A stretch of DNA of 64,000 nt from Pseudoxanthomonas suwonensis (lineage in GTDB: Bacteria > Pseudomonadota > Gammaproteobacteria > Xanthomonadales > Xanthomonadaceae). Location: the NCBI RefSeq assembly GCF_000972865.1, contig NZ_CP011144.1, forward strand, positions 1,116,001 through 1,180,000, in the 5' to 3' direction. Position 1 is the first letter of the stretch, and the number at the start of each line of letters is the position of its first letter. The notes under the pieces were generated by a model. That model was not told where the DNA came from, made no database searches, and saw nothing but the letters and a program-made list of their open reading frames with translations. The translations under genes and the position numbers were made by a program. Positions 62,184 through 64,000 of this stretch are shown here, one piece after another.

Positions 62184-64000
<1,817 letters not shown>

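Overview
The window is about 64 kb of GC-rich, gene-dense bacterial chromosome. Its gene families and repeats fit a member of the Xanthomonadaceae/Lysobacteraceae (the Lysobacter, Luteimonas, Pseudoxanthomonas, Stenotrophomonas group). The reasons are: GTAG-ended REP pairs like those known from Stenotrophomonas, a PPi-type phosphofructokinase, a K+-independent H+-pyrophosphatase, a short LID-less adenylate kinase, and a cysDNC/cysJIH locus with cysB nearby. I see no plasmid, phage, CRISPR, tRNA or rRNA. This looks like core genome with a heavy load of small dispersed repeats.

Layout. 1-6.8 kb (minus strand): start of a TrmH-type RNA methyltransferase, an AGCS amino-acid:Na+ symporter, a GNAT acetyltransferase, and an RND efflux pump with its adaptor. 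6.9-20 kb: assimilatory sulfate reduction. Divergent cysD-cysNC and cysJ-cysI-cysH make PAPS, sulfite and sulfide; cysB is the regulator, cobA supplies the siroheme precursor and cysK fixes sulfide into cysteine. Small lipoprotein/DUF genes and a YcaQ-type glycosylase sit between. 20-31 kb: pepP-UPF0149, a GGDEF/EAL protein, a ZapB-like gene, zapA, 6S RNA, fau, an EVE-domain gene, rpiA, a DUF192 lipoprotein and a SirB1 protein. 30.4-35.7 kb: rubredoxin, thiE, hemL, a HAD hydrolase, a tandem REP array, an FMN 2-hydroxy-acid dehydrogenase and a PiuC-type dioxygenase. 35.7-38.7 kb: a Fur box and a TonB-dependent siderophore receptor. 39.2-46.2 kb (minus strand): HIT protein, argD, an ECF sigma/FecR/secreted-protein operon, gloA, DoxX, an SDR and a small kinase. 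46.3-51.7 kb: a DedA-PAP2-LssY fusion, a Lon-N protein, mpl and adk. 51.9-57.1 kb: pfp, hppA and ppa, a concentration of pyrophosphate enzymes. 57.3-64 kb: an HDOD protein, an AspH-sulfotransferase fusion, a channel-like membrane operon and thiC, which runs off the right edge.

The most unusual material is non-coding. (1) Four related composite elements at about 20.2, 39.1, 50.5 and 51.0 kb each have a 17-21 bp perfect inverted repeat around a 57-58 bp core with internal hairpins, plus a hexanucleotide tract on one side. Their arms differ between copies but stay perfectly complementary within each copy. (2) Three long palindromes share ends reading AAGGGGTCAG with different interiors; one lies in frame inside the start of an acetyltransferase gene and one ends 2 nt before the fau start codon. 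(3) More than a dozen GTAG REP pairs are present, and four genes take their TAG stop codon from the REP end.

All functional calls rest on reading the sequence and recalling family features. No database search was run.
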